Below are positions 49,954 through 61,446 of a DNA stretch of 64,000 nucleotides, piece by piece; position 1 is the stretch's first letter, and the number at the start of each line of letters is the position of its first letter. The stretch is taken from the NCBI RefSeq assembly GCF_000150275.1, contig NW_002060945.1, positions 2,689,172 through 2,753,171 of the forward strand. The letters run 5' to 3'. The notes under the pieces are model-generated. The model was not told the origin of the DNA. It worked only from the letters and a program-made list of their open reading frames with translations, and did no database searches. Position numbers and translations under genes: made by a program. Source of the DNA: Trichoplax adhaerens (Eukaryota; Placozoa; Uniplacotomia; Trichoplacea; Trichoplacidae).

Positions 49954-51304
49954 CTATTTCTTAACACCAGTCCAGCTATCGATCCACTGCCTTATATGGT
50001 TAACATTGCTTTCAATATCTTTTAGTGAATCATTTTGAAGTTCCATTACTACGTCTTCTCTGTAACTATCTTGTGCTTCGCATACAATTTCTTGAAAGAT
50101 TTCACACTCTACATTTTCGCGAATTTTGGCTTCATCATAGCCCCTGCACATAGGATAAATATGTACAGTGTATAAAATTGGTGGTACATGAAAGGATTAT
50201 TTATCGTAAATGGCGTTGAGCAAATGTCATAAGAATTACCAAATTAAGATTTATAGAATTGTAAAGTCTTCCGATATTGCGATATTCAATTAAATATTCT
50301 ATCATCTAAAATTCTTGTATATTGCAATTCGTGATTTACTGAATTTTGTACGCTCTAGAATAATTAAACGCAATTAACAGACAGGTAAAGGATGTAATCT
50401 GGCTGAAATTACTTTTACCGTAATGACAAGGCAGATAAATAAAGAAAATAATCTGCTGGTCTTTACCTACCAAATGTAGCCATTGAATTCAGTTGCAGAT
50501 CTGCTGTATGAATGACTGTACTGCAATTTATCTCTAATAGTTTATCCTGCTTTTACGTGTAGCTTAAGTTACTTAACAACTGTCAGGTTCGAAACATGCA
50601 GCTTTACTAACACTCTTTCCGAATCTTTTATTTTCAATATTCGTAGATAACACTCGCATTCTATACAATCTACCGTTATCATCGTTTCTTTGCATTGATT
50701 CATACCTTGCTAGCAATCGATCATATAAGATAGTGTTATCCGTTTTCAATACAAAAACCGCATCGAACCATCGCTCTGGGAAAAAATCACAGCCATGATA
50801 ATCGATGATGTAACCACCAGCAGGTACGACTTGTTCCAGTTTATCAACGACCTAAGGTTAATGATACATTAATAAGTTTAGTACGTTCCTTCATTCATTG
50901 CATTAGTTAGGCAGGGCTGCAGCATCACGATTCGGTCTCGTCATTAAAATCTATTCGTTCTAATTAATACTTCTACTAATAAGTGTGCTATAGGCTACAA
51001 GTAGGAGATGGAACAAGGCTGATTGCTGCTCTTTTCGTAGTATATAGTGTTACATACTGTAGATAATGAGTGCATTTGCGTAGCATTCTGTAGCTATCTT
51101 AACCTTATCCTCGTCGATGATGTGGCAATTGTACTTTGCATCCCACGACTCTAACAAATTATTTTTTTTGGCAAATTCTCCAACTTCGATGTGATTGAAT
51201 TGGGTCATTTCTTCCAGCTGCTTGGATATTGTTGTTTTACCAGTACCAGGGGTACCAGCAATAAGAATATTCGGCTTCTGCCGACGACTAGTTGCCGAGC
51301 TCAT
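49954..51304 (-). CDS. AK6: Adenylate kinase isoenzyme 6 (hCINAP/Fap7 family)
   Basis: Three exons, 178 aa (human 172): 51104-51304, 50706-50851, 49954-50143. A nuclear P-loop NMP kinase/ATPase, also required in yeast (Fap7) for 18S rRNA 3'-end maturation. The Walker A motif GTPGTGKT is at residues 17-24. HIIDEDK closes exon 1, and the family signature [11 protein letters not shown] spans 86-96. YDRLLARGY crosses the exon 2/3 junction, and the C-terminal helices ([17 protein letters not shown]) match AK6. The start at 51304 gives the usual family N-terminus. The frame is open upstream to 51481 (59 more codons with two further ATGs), so a longer product is possible but looks unconserved. Confidence 0.95.
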
Positions 51305-53463
51305 TCTACTCCAAAAGCGAATAAAGTTCTCGTGCAGGATTTGCAAGCATGCCTGCACTTTAATTAATACCTTGATGGTGCCTGGCATGCGCAAACTGTT
51401 TCTATGGCGATACTTGATAATGTGCCGTAAATGACTGTGTGTGTGCAGTAGTTCAGTATTGATTGGGTAATCATGACTCATTACAGTATAGTGGTCCAGT
51501 TACTACTGTACGCGTTCTGCGATAATAAACTGTATGGCGGAGCAGCTATCCTCTGCAAAATTTCTGCATTCAATTAGCAGTGAGAGTATGGAGATTATTT
51601 CCATTTTTTTCTAGCGAAAAAGCCTTAAATCTTTTCTTTATTTCACTTCTAATACCCAATTGTAATGCATAGTTTGTATATCGATTATCATCGAAGATAC
51701 TCTTCCATTTTGTATACAGGACTAATAGAGCTCTAGAAATCGCCCGCTGCAGCCTGTATTAATGCAACCTTTACCTTTTGTCAGCCAATTGGCAGTAGGG
51801 ATAAAATAAAATTAATTTCAAGATAAACCATCTGCTAAAAGTGTGTCTTAAAGTATACTGTAGTAAACATTTTTAACATATTAAATATTACGAGGCTGTA
51901 CTAGATTCATGTTGCATAGCGTAAATCTTTGCACCGGTTTATATACTTTTCATATGCTGAAATCAACAAATATCAGAAACTACTACACTAGTCGCTTAAA
52001 ATTGTAGTTTGTTTAAGGTACTTCAGTTAAAATAACTTACAGTTTACTTTTTTAATAATTACAATCTTGGATCAACGATACATGCAAAATATCGTATATA
52101 ACATAGAATAACTATTATTTAGTAAAACTGAATAGCTTCTACGAAGGTAACAACTATTAGAACTTAAGTATACCTTGCCGAAACAATGTACCTGCAAGCA
52201 TTATATTAGTTAATAATTAGGCATAATTTTAATAGACTGATACGAAAACACAATATTCTATTCCCGGACTCTAACCATCATTAAGATGTAGGTAATTGTG
52301 TTAGAATTAGAGTTATGGCTAGGTTATTTAAATTAAATTTGTTAATGATAATAATTAACACTGGGAAGGAGAGAAGAAATCTGTATCTATCCCCTCATTC
52401 CTATAATTGGCATAAGGGGAGTAAATTGCAGTTACAATCGTAGCATTCTGCATATTTTAAGCTAGAAGGAAAGCTTATCTCTACAGCTCCAACGAATATG
52501 CAATATAGGAAAGCCTAAATAGTGTAAATTTTATAGTCACTTCCGTTAGGAATTTACGACAACATGGAAAGAGGTATTCAAAAGCATGTAATTATACTGT
52601 TGCGATTGATAATTTTATTGCGTAAAATGAATACTTGGAATTGCAGAATTTTTACGGGCGTATCTGGTATTTTCTTTCATACCAACAGAGTAGCAAAAGC
52701 TTACAGTGTATTCATACACCCATAGACAGATAGAAGCTATAGTACAAGCTTCATAAAATATGATACTAATAAAAATATTATTAAGTAGTTTTGCAAATAG
52801 ATCCTTTCTTTTCAAGTTACAAGCACGGATATCCGTACTAGTTTCATTATTTACGTATAAAATTAAATAATGGAACGCCTGTGCTAATTAATTAAACTAT
52901 CAATATACTTTATAAAACATACGCGTGTCTTTGTAAAATTATAGAGATTTCATTATATATACACGTATTATTAAAAACTGTATACTCGTACATTGAATAT
53001 TTACATATTACCTAATTTAATTATGGTGAGATGAATTTTGATCAATATGTGCTTATTGCCACTTTCAGATAACACATTAGCATACAGTAGATTTTCTAGT
53101 TAGTGATGAAATTTAGCTGTATTTAGATACTAGTACTTTGTGAATTTCTCACTAATGAAATATTCCATATGCTCGTAAAATAGTTAACAATTGGATATTC
53201 GAGAAACTTTTCTATTATCATAAACTTGTCCAATTTTTTAAACTTAAATTTGTTTTAAAAGCAAAGTAACAGCGTATATTAACTTCCAAAGAGATTCTAC
53301 CAATTTAAAGGATATAACCTCAATCGTATCATAGTAGATTGATGTCTCAATTATAATATATAACGTGTTTTAAAGCTATCCTTTGTACATTTCCCTGTCC
53401 TCCGTATATTGATTTATAAAACAAATTATTCTAAAAAAGTCGACTGCAAGCTCAAAATCATCG
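51305..53463. other. Divergent spacer between AK6 and the class C GPCR
   Basis: AT-rich; presumably carries both promoters. Only a weak ACAGT/ACTGT trace lies near 51484-51512. The frame at 52615-52815 (-) has no recognised homology. Confidence 0.5.
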
Positions 53464-55980
53464 ATGTGTGATATTTCTGTAGCTTTCACTTGCTATTTAG
53501 TAATCGGTTTTCACATTGGATTATCTCCTTACACCGCCAACGGAGAAAATACCATTGGGAATGAAGTTAGCGGTATCAGGGCCTTCCAACAAGGTGATTT
53601 TATTCTTGGAGGATTCTTTGACGTTTTAAATGACTATGATGCAAAAACTGGACATTGCTCTAAGATAAATGCCCAAAATGTTCAACAAGTGCAAGCTATG
53701 ATATATGCTATCAAAATGATTAATGAAGATTCAACGCTATTGCCAAAGGTAACTTTTGGATATGATATTAGGGATACGTGTAGATCATCGCAATTAGCTC
53801 TGAGATATGCCATGAACTACGTAAAGCATAATCGTGATCTAGAGCTGAATTCATCTAATACTGCCAATTTTGTGCATGGACGAATTGCTGCTGTTATCGG
53901 TGCTGCAAGTAGTAAGGAATCAATAGCTGTAGCAACGATGCTTAGCAATTTTGAATTATTGCAAATAAGTTATAGCGCTAGCAGTCGTCGATTAAGTAAT
54001 GTGGCAGAATACAAGTCATTTTTCCGAACCGTCCCATCAGATGATTACGAGGCTGATGCAATTGTACAAATTATTAGACAATTTCGGTGGAATTATGTTG
54101 GAATCGTGATTGTAGATGATGCTTTTGGTGAAGCAATGGGTAATACACTACTACGATCAACAACTAGTCTAGGAGTATGCATACCGATTTTTGCAAAGTT
54201 TCAAATCTATCGTAAACAGCAAGATATGATTACAATTATTCAGCGATTAATTGCTAAACAAAATGTTCAAGCTATAGTTTTAATATGTGATCCAGTGGAT
54301 GCATTGTCTTTTTTTCGCCAGGCTGAACGACTAGGATTAACTGATAGAAATTTTATAGCCGTCTCTGGCTGGTCAAATAGCCCATTAGTCAGGCGCTTTC
54401 CAACTAGTGTAGTTAGTGGAAGCCTCGGAGTGATGCTTCCTGATCATAATATAGAAAAATTTATGCAGTATTTAAAGACGTTAAATTTTTGTAATAATCA
54501 GGCTAATCCTTGGTTTCAAAAGATATTTAAAGAATCATACAATGGTAATGATTGTAACCTGCCTAATGAGGCTACAAATCCAGCAACAAATGATTTTTAT
54601 GCTAATGGTGTCTATGTTGGTTATATTATTGACGCGATTTATACTGTTGCGCATGCATTACATACTATGTTAAACTGTAAACCTGGCGCTAGCTGTTCTG
54701 TGATGGATAATGTTAATGCTGCGAAGCACATTAATCTAAAGGAATTACATAAATTTGTTTATAATGTTAGCTTTAATGGGATTACAGCACATCCAGTACG
54801 TTTTGACAAGACTGGAGATGGCCCAGGTATTTATAAATACTGCAATTTACAGATTGACCCTAGTAGTAAAATCCTGCAGACGGTAGTTGTTGGAAGCTAC
54901 TCAGCGACGGAGATTGCTACAAATTCTTCTAAGTTCTATCTACAAACCAATGAGATTATTTGGCATTCAGGGGCGATTTTACCACCAGAATCACAATGTA
55001 GTGCAGATTGTCCGCCTGGTACTTATCGAATTTTTAGTATTGCAGAAAGATGCTGCTGGACCTGTCCGCCATGCCCAACGCATCATTATTCCAATTATAC
55101 AAATACCGTTCACTGCCATGATTGCTTACGTGGTTGGACAGCAAATTCTAATGCTACAGGTTGCTTAGCGGTCTTTAGAAGGCATTTAAGAATAACCGAT
55201 GGGCCAGCTCTATTAGTTGTCATTATTGCAAGCATTTTTGTTAGCTTGACATTAACGACTTGCTTTCTGGTTCATAGGAGAAGAAAAAATATCTTGATTA
55301 CCGAATCTAGCTACTTACTTAATATGTTGTTGCTAATTGGCTTATTAAGTAATTATGTATTACCCATCCTGCTATTAATACCGATTACTCCTTTGATCTG
55401 TACACTCTCTTTTATTGCATTTAGTTTCTGTACAACCCTTGTTCTCCTTGTTCTTTTAATGAAAATTGCAAATCTTAACAGAATTCAAGACGAACGATCA
55501 CCCGGAGAAAATACTAGCTCCATAATAAGCAACATTGTTATTCAGTTGGCTGTATTAATACTTACTCTCATGTTTCTAGGTATGGCTTATATGCTGATTT
55601 TAAAATTTGATCCAATTACTGTAGGTATTGATGACGTTACCTCCAAAAAGGTGGTTTATTTATATTGTAAGACCAACAATAACGCCATTGCTGTGTATGC
55701 GTATGCTCAATTTGGATTATTGAATATTCTATGTATTTATCGTGCATTCAAAGCTCGAAGTGTACCTATTGCTTGCTACGAAAGTCGCTATATACTTCTT
55801 GCTAGTATTTTATCATTGGGTCTTTTTTCATTTGCGGCACCGGCATATTTCTATGCAACCGGTATATCCAAATTTGGACTCAGTGCAATTGGTGCCGTGG
55901 CTTTTCCGGCTTTAATATTCTTATGCTTATTTGTAAGAAAGATAATAGCTATCTTATTTCCAGAGTGTTCTTCAAAGTAA
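53464..55980 (+). CDS. Class C G-protein-coupled receptor (mGluR/CaSR-like)
   Basis: An intronless 838-aa receptor. Domains in order: signal peptide (about 1-27); Venus-flytrap ligand domain (about 35-500) with family motifs QAMIYAIKMIN, AAVIGAASSKES, LQISYSASSRRLS, FRTVPSDDYEADAI and WNYVGIV; a cysteine-rich domain with nine cysteines at 512, 516, 530, 531, 534, 537, 551, 554 and 567; and seven membrane spans from about residue 581 to 830. Intracellular loop 2 has NLNRIQDE near the position of the KTNRI-type motif of mGluRs, and CYESRYILLAS precedes span 6. The cytoplasmic tail is very short. It has the cysteine-rich linker absent from GABA-B receptors, so it belongs to the mGluR/calcium-sensing side of class C. 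The ligand cannot be named. The upstream in-frame context gives no better start. Confidence 0.93.
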   Translation: MCDISVAFTCYLVIGFHIGLSPYTANGENTIGNEVSGIRAFQQGDFILGGFFDVLNDYDAKTGHCSKINAQNVQQVQAMIYAIKMINEDSTLLPKVTFGYDIRDTCRSSQLALRYAMNYVKHNRDLELNSSNTANFVHGRIAAVIGAASSKESIAVATMLSNFELLQISYSASSRRLSNVAEYKSFFRTVPSDDYEADAIVQIIRQFRWNYVGIVIVDDAFGEAMGNTLLRSTTSLGVCIPIFAKFQIYRKQQDMITIIQRLIAKQNVQAIVLICDPVDALSFFRQAERLGLTDRNFIAVSGWSNSPLVRRFPTSVVSGSLGVMLPDHNIEKFMQYLKTLNFCNNQANPWFQKIFKESYNGNDCNLPNEATNPATNDFYANGVYVGYIIDAIYTVAHALHTMLNCKPGASCSVMDNVNAAKHINLKELHKFVYNVSFNGITAHPVRFDKTGDGPGIYKYCNLQIDPSSKILQTVVVGSYSATEIATNSSKFYLQTNEIIWHSGAILPPESQCSADCPPGTYRIFSIAERCCWTCPPCPTHHYSNYTNTVHCHDCLRGWTANSNATGCLAVFRRHLRITDGPALLVVIIASIFVSLTLTTCFLVHRRRKNILITESSYLLNMLLLIGLLSNYVLPILLLIPITPLICTLSFIAFSFCTTLVLLVLLMKIANLNRIQDERSPGENTSSIISNIVIQLAVLILTLMFLGMAYMLILKFDPITVGIDDVTSKKVVYLYCKTNNNAIAVYAYAQFGLLNILCIYRAFKARSVPIACYESRYILLASILSLGLFSFAAPAYFYATGISKFGLSAIGAVAFPALIFLCLFVRKIIAILFPECSSK

Positions 55981-57373
55981 GAGGAACTGTACAACCGTTA
56001 AATTGATTAATTAATGAATGAATTATCGATTAGAATAATCGTTACTCTTGCACCATTGCTATTTATTGGTTGGTTTTTCTGAACGCTTAATTATCTTGCA
56101 GTATGTTACTTGTTTAGCCAAGCAAGTCTTAGGCTATTGCATGGGTACGATGCAATGTCCTTACAATTGAATGGTGAAAACTTAAATTTTTCTTAATGTA
56201 ACATAACATGTAACTATATTATGTATATATATATACTGTATAACATTGTTGTTAACATATATAGAGTAGCACATATTCACTATATAACGGCATTTTATTG
56301 AAATGGAGTTAGTAATTTTGATTTTATACAAGAGTACACGGTAAAAAGTTACTGAATCTCTGATAGGTCTATCAAATGTTACTACTATCTGTTAAATGAG
56401 CACATTATCGTAAACCGTCAGCAAAGCGACGGGAGTTTGCACTAGTGTAGATTAATTTGTAAATCGCTACAGTATTTGCATATTAACAGCATGCTTATGT
56501 TCCTTAACTATAGAAGGAATTTTACTTAACAGTAAATAAAGGTAATATAAATATTATAACGCACAGCTGCTAAATATAGCTTACTTATCGTATATATATA
56601 CATTTATTATTCATATTCTGAGAAGCTTTCTGCAGCTTCATATTCAGGCCATACAGTAATTAATTTTCGTCCACACTTTTATAATAAGGGAATCTTGCTC
56701 TCATAACCTATAGGTTTCCAACGTGTCATATCTACTATGTCAATAATTTTCATGTCGTGATGACGTTCCCAACTTACAGAAGTTATCAATACAAATTGAT
56801 ACGCTTGAATCAAATTAATATTTACGAGTTTATGGTGGCACAATAATAATTTGTTATGTTTTAACTTTAGAAAGAACTTTATATAAAAATAATATATGTA
56901 TACTCGTAATTAATCAACTAACCAAACGAAAATTGTAGATGGTATCTCTGTTTTAAATGTATAATTTTAGCGAATTACTATTCGTGGCTTTTTGTGATTA
57001 GTCAATAAATAACCTTAACATTTTGTAACTGATGCCATTTAGTTTAATCGCTGTTTCGCAACGCATATTTAGCAGTATGATTCATCCCTATGCAGTCGCA
57101 TAAATAAAATTATAAATACTTGTACAATTATAGTGTACAGTAATATGGAAATGTAGTAGAATTTTCGCAACAGTGTCAGGATATTGAGTAGGATTACTAG
57201 ACCGTTTCTTCCATGCATGTATAGTGGAGTGTGATGGCGTTAAGTACTCGTAGTCAGTGAGTGAATCCTATAATGATAAAAAAGTATTTATCACATTTCT
57301 ATTGTCACTGTTTTATGATCAATTTTACACAAAAGCGAATCGTTAATATTGGACAGAATTTTAACAGTCGCAG

Positions 57374-57541
57374 ATAAAGTGTTGACTACTGCACTCGTTT
57401 ACTGCCAACGTATTTGCTGTTAGGTCAGAAGTGCCTACGGTATTCTATTACTTTGGTTATAAAGTGTTGACTACTATGCTCGTTTACTGCCGGCTTACTT
57501 ATTTATAAGTCAGGAGTGATTACGATATTCTATTACTTGGA
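57374..57541. repeat. 85-bp imperfect tandem duplication
   Basis: Two units starting at 57374 and 57459 share AAAGTGTTGACTACT, CTCGTTTACTGCC and TATTCTATTACTT. A weaker third relic may lie near 57620-57660. No coding frame is preserved. Confidence 0.8.
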
Positions 57542-57756
57542 TTTCATAGTCGTATTTATAACTTTTTATTATGTTGGGCATTTTCAAAACAAGTCTTGGT
57601 AATTTCCGTACTCTGGCGATACATTCCTACCTACTGACGTATTTACGCTAGGTGTGAAATTCAAATAATGCTATAAAATCGAGGATGGTGTAAACAGCCA
57701 AGCCTAACATTAGTGAAGTAGCTTTCTCTACTTTATTTATGATAGCAATGACTGTA

Positions 57757-58025
57757 ATGCAATTTATTACTACAGTACTATACGGTATTATTATTCTTTT
57801 TCTGAAGTAGCCCAATTAGAAATGTGCTGATTTCAAATACTTATGTTATTACAGTGCAAATATTTTATTTTAGCTTGTACTATGGCACCTTTTTCCGCTT
57901 TATTCATAGCCAAAATGCAATTTATTGGTTTTATTTTTGGGTAGAACTACCGTCTTAGAAATGTGTTGATTTCAACTATGTTATTGCTCTACAACTATTT
58001 TATTTTGGCTTGCTAAGTGACACCT
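57757..58025. repeat. Imperfect tandem duplication, period about 158 bp
   Basis: Units at 57757-57889 and 57915-58025 both begin ATGCAATTTATT, share TTAGAAATGTG(C/T)TGATTTCAA and TATTTTATTTT(A/G)GCTTG, and end near GCACC/ACACC. Indels distinguish them. Confidence 0.75.
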
Positions 58026-58377
58026 GCGGGAATTGACCCATTCAGAGCACGTATGTAGCGCGTGCAACTTATGGTGGTAAAATAGGAGATTGCGTCCATC
58101 TTCAAAACATCATCCCCAAATTGACTAGTATCATCATATCGCCATAAATGGCAATTACAAATCTACTGTATTTTGTTCTTCAAGGATTGTTATTGTGGTG
58201 ATTCATCATTTCGATAGGAACAAGCAATCCGTTGCTACTGTCATCCTCAACCAGAATATTCTAACGCTGCTAGCTTACACTATGCTAGAGGACAGAGGTC
58301 ATGCTGAGAGCATAGTGAAAGATGATGAAATCTTGACCTTTAGCGAGTGATTTTACAATGCAAACTCAACTCTATAG

Positions 58378-58712
58378 TCTACAGTAGAGTATGCACTGTA
58401 GAGGATTGTACTGTAGTGGACAGCGCGTTTAACTTGGATGGGAACTTGGCGTGGAAAATTGAAAGTTGCAATTTGTGAACACTCCTGTTCAAAATCGATA
58501 TGTAAAGGCAGGAGGATGAGGTTGACGTCCCTGAGTGATTGGGCTACATCTACATAGACGATTTTATCTACTTTGAGCTTGATTTCGCCGACACAGTTTG
58601 AAGTTCCAGATCGTCTAGTGTAATACTGTATTTTCCAATCCTGTAAGTTGGGCAGTACAGTACAAACGGTACAGTATATTGCTGTACCGTTCCACAGTAT
58701 ATTGTACTGTAA
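58378..58712. repeat. (ACAGT)n-related repeats upstream of perilipin
   Basis: Degenerate ACAGT/ACTGT runs at 58378-58425 and 58655-58712, separated by ordinary sequence, lie 230-560 bp before the perilipin ATG at 58939. The second block contains a near-palindrome (ACGGTACAGTATATTG / CTGTACCGT). Confidence 0.75.
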
Positions 58713-58820
58713 AACCATTCACACGTTTCCAGGAATGGACTATACAGTTCAGGGTACAAAGTCCAACCAGGGCAAAGAGACCGCAACACTGAAGCCCTTT
58801 GTCAGCCCGTTGGCCTACAG

Positions 58821-58828
58821 TATAAAAG
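58821..58828 (+). promoter_or_regulatory. TATA-box-like element of perilipin
   Basis: TATAAAAG followed by GGCC lies 111-118 bp upstream of the perilipin ATG. The position suits a core promoter with a short 5' UTR. No transcript evidence is available. Confidence 0.5.
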
Positions 58829-58938
58829 GGCCACCGGTAACGAAAGTTGACTCATTCAAAAATTGAATAACTGCTGGAGAAATCGTTGCGAAATTATTCC
58901 GGTATCAAAACGGTAAAAGAGAAAAAACTGAAAAAGAA

Positions 58939-61446
58939 ATGACTATGGACGGAGAAATGTCGACGTTGGCGACTGTCCAGCGCCTTAGTAGTTATCCTGT
59001 TATTAACTTTGCTGTCAATCAAGTCTCAAGTGTTTATCAGACAACCAAAGTAAAAAGCGATATGTTGAAAGGGGGCTTGGACAAGATTGAAACTTCTGTG
59101 ACCAACATTCTGACTTCAGCTTTGCAGCCATTTCAGCAACAGAGTAAGTGTACTGTACTCCCTCTGAATAATATTCGTTTTACTGGTCAATGTTCATATG
59201 ACTACATCTCGATCAAGATCGGGCAATCCAGTCAGTCAAATTAGGCATTAGTTGTGAAATAGTTCTTTTCTAATTCTGATTTCATCGACACCCGCTAGGG
59301 TACTCGACTGTATGTAGTAGAAGACTACTGTAGTCTGTCCAGTAATAAGTATAACTGTAGTGTACTGTAGGTTGTAGGATGTCATCATTTCAAAAATGAC
59401 TCTACTGTATACTGTAGTATAGTAAGTTTGTAAGAGTTGGTATACAGTATGTCGTCTATGCCTAATTCCTGAGTACGTACAAATTTGTGTAGGGATGTCT
59501 TTTTGAAAGGCATGTAAACGGTAAAGTGATGAATCGAACATAATTGGGTAAACTAATTACGGTAGAGTGAATCAGGATCATGTATAATTAATTCAAAGAC
59601 AAGTATACGGATAGAATTAGTTACGTAGATATCAATCACTATGGAGTAGGGCTCTGCGTCTGTAATAGGACACGCTGTACTTTCGGTATGAGACGGAGTG
59701 TATTAGTTTGATGGTCATTACTTTCAATCTCTAGTGAATGATAGATTCAATGCTTATGAATATAGACGTCATCTTATAGCAAGGCTAACATCGTTCTACG
59801 TACATAATTTTTCATTGTAGTTGTTGCGGCAGACGGTTTTGCTAGTCGTCAATTGGAGAAATTAGAGGAGAAGATCCCAATTGTTAAGGAATCATCAGAT
59901 AAGGTTGGTCACTTGTCATCTTTGCTAATTTATTATCGAGTAGAACAACAATTATTTCTAGAAAAGTAGTAACCGGAAAATTATTCCATTCTAGATTCGC
60001 ACAAGATTCGAAGACAATTTGAAAGCAAATATTGACTGCGTTCGCAAATCTTATCTAGTAGAACGTGTCAGTAATGGGATTGATAAGGTTTTGGATGTTA
60101 CTGATAATACCGTCGAATATATATTGCCTGGAGTAGATGAACTAGAAGTGAAAACTGCCAGTGATCCTAATCAAGACAATAAGATAACTGAAATGCTGGA
60201 AGAAAACGAGGAAAGCGCAACTGGCAAAGTCGATCGCATTTACACGCTGACTTCCAAGGTTAAACGCCGCTTGTTTACCCAAATGGTTACTCGACTAGAA
60301 AACGTAAAACAACGCGGTCCCGAGATCATCAGCAAATTTAAATACTCTGTAGATTTGGTAAACTTCAATTTCTTTTAATAGCTTAAATTACTTGACAAAA
60401 TACCAATCTAACAATCTTTTTTCCATTATATTACGACACTAATGAAAGTTGTCTGTTATTAGATTGCTTATGATAAATCTCTTGACAAAAAGAGCCCTTT
60501 TACCGACGAAAGCGTAGCTGGCGAAGAATCGACTGCATCGGCAAAGACTGTAAGTTACCTATGTTCACTTTGGTCATAAAATATAAAACATAAACGAAAT
60601 CTTCAATTATTCAACGCATGTTAATATATGAGCACATGACTCTTATTCGGCTTTAGGAAAGCAATATCAGACCTGAAGGAAAATTTTCATACTTGAAGAA
60701 AGAATTATCCAACATTCGATCAACAGTTTCTGTTAAATTGGTACTATATTATAAGCATTACTAATGATAACAAATAATGTTCATGTCTTGTCTTAAGTTA
60801 ATAAGCTAATTTACTTACACAGCAGAAATCCTATGCTAACGTTGTCGAAAATAAATACCCTTACATTATGGAAAACATTTGTTCTGCTCGATCTTACATC
60901 ATCAATTTAGTGAGTATAAATGAAGCTTCTTAGTTCAACATGCAATGATAAAATATTAATAACTGGTTCTGCTATCATTTACTTTCATGTAATGAACAGT
61001 TGGCTTATGGAATGACATATGGGGAAACTTATGTAAAGAATCGTCCTTTTATCAATGACAACTTACTTCGAATTCAAACCGTAATTGTACAAGTTTTGCC
61101 TGAGAGAGTAAAAGGGTATATGCCTCTTAGAAAGGAAGAAACACCAGTCGATACTCCCATCAAGACACCTGATGAACTCCTCGATACAGATATGCAAAAC
61201 TCCGATATTGACGTACTGAAACAGACAACGGTACGTTCATCATGCTTTTTACTTATTAAAAAGGTACAATAATTACAAGATTTGCGTTTTCATTCGTTAC
61301 AGTTGGAAGATGTAACCTCTACAGTGAAGCAGGGTAGTATTTTGTACACATCGGTTGAAGAAAGCGAAAGTAATATTGAGACCAGTGAAATTCGTGAAAT
61401 AACGTCAGATAGCACTGGCCTTGAAGCTAGCGATGACGAAGTTTAA
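58939..61446 (+). CDS. PLIN: Perilipin (PAT-domain lipid droplet coat protein)
   Basis: Eight exons, 427 aa: 58939-59143, 59821-59903, 59995-60357, 60463-60549, 60657-60740, 60823-60909, 61000-61230, 61303-61446. Perilipins coat lipid droplets and control lipase access. The N-terminal PAT region is recognisable: VQRLSSYPVINFAVNQVSSVY, the TTKVKSDMLKGGLD segment, and RQLEKLEEKIPIV in exon 2, matching the LDRIEERLPIL element of vertebrate perilipins. The middle is an acidic, amphipathic-helix-rich region, and exons 5-7 resemble the C-terminal four-helix-bundle portion. The tail is Asp/Glu/Ser-rich. Length is close to human PLIN2 (437 aa). Which vertebrate perilipin is nearest cannot be told by eye. 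An AATAAA lies at 61769. Confidence 0.9.

Larger units (their letters stand above)
55981..58377. other. Intergenic region with two sets of imperfect tandem repeats
   Basis: No gene recognised. It contains an 85-bp tandem pair at 57374-57541 and a roughly 158-bp-period pair at 57757-58025. A short TATATA run lies at 56223-56235. A small inverted pair (CACTATGCT / AGCATAGTG) lies near 58276-58318. Confidence 0.6.

Noticed and set aside
50575-50605. B-box-like GGTTCGAAAC in AK6 intron 2
   Set aside because: No A-box or cloverleaf upstream on that strand.
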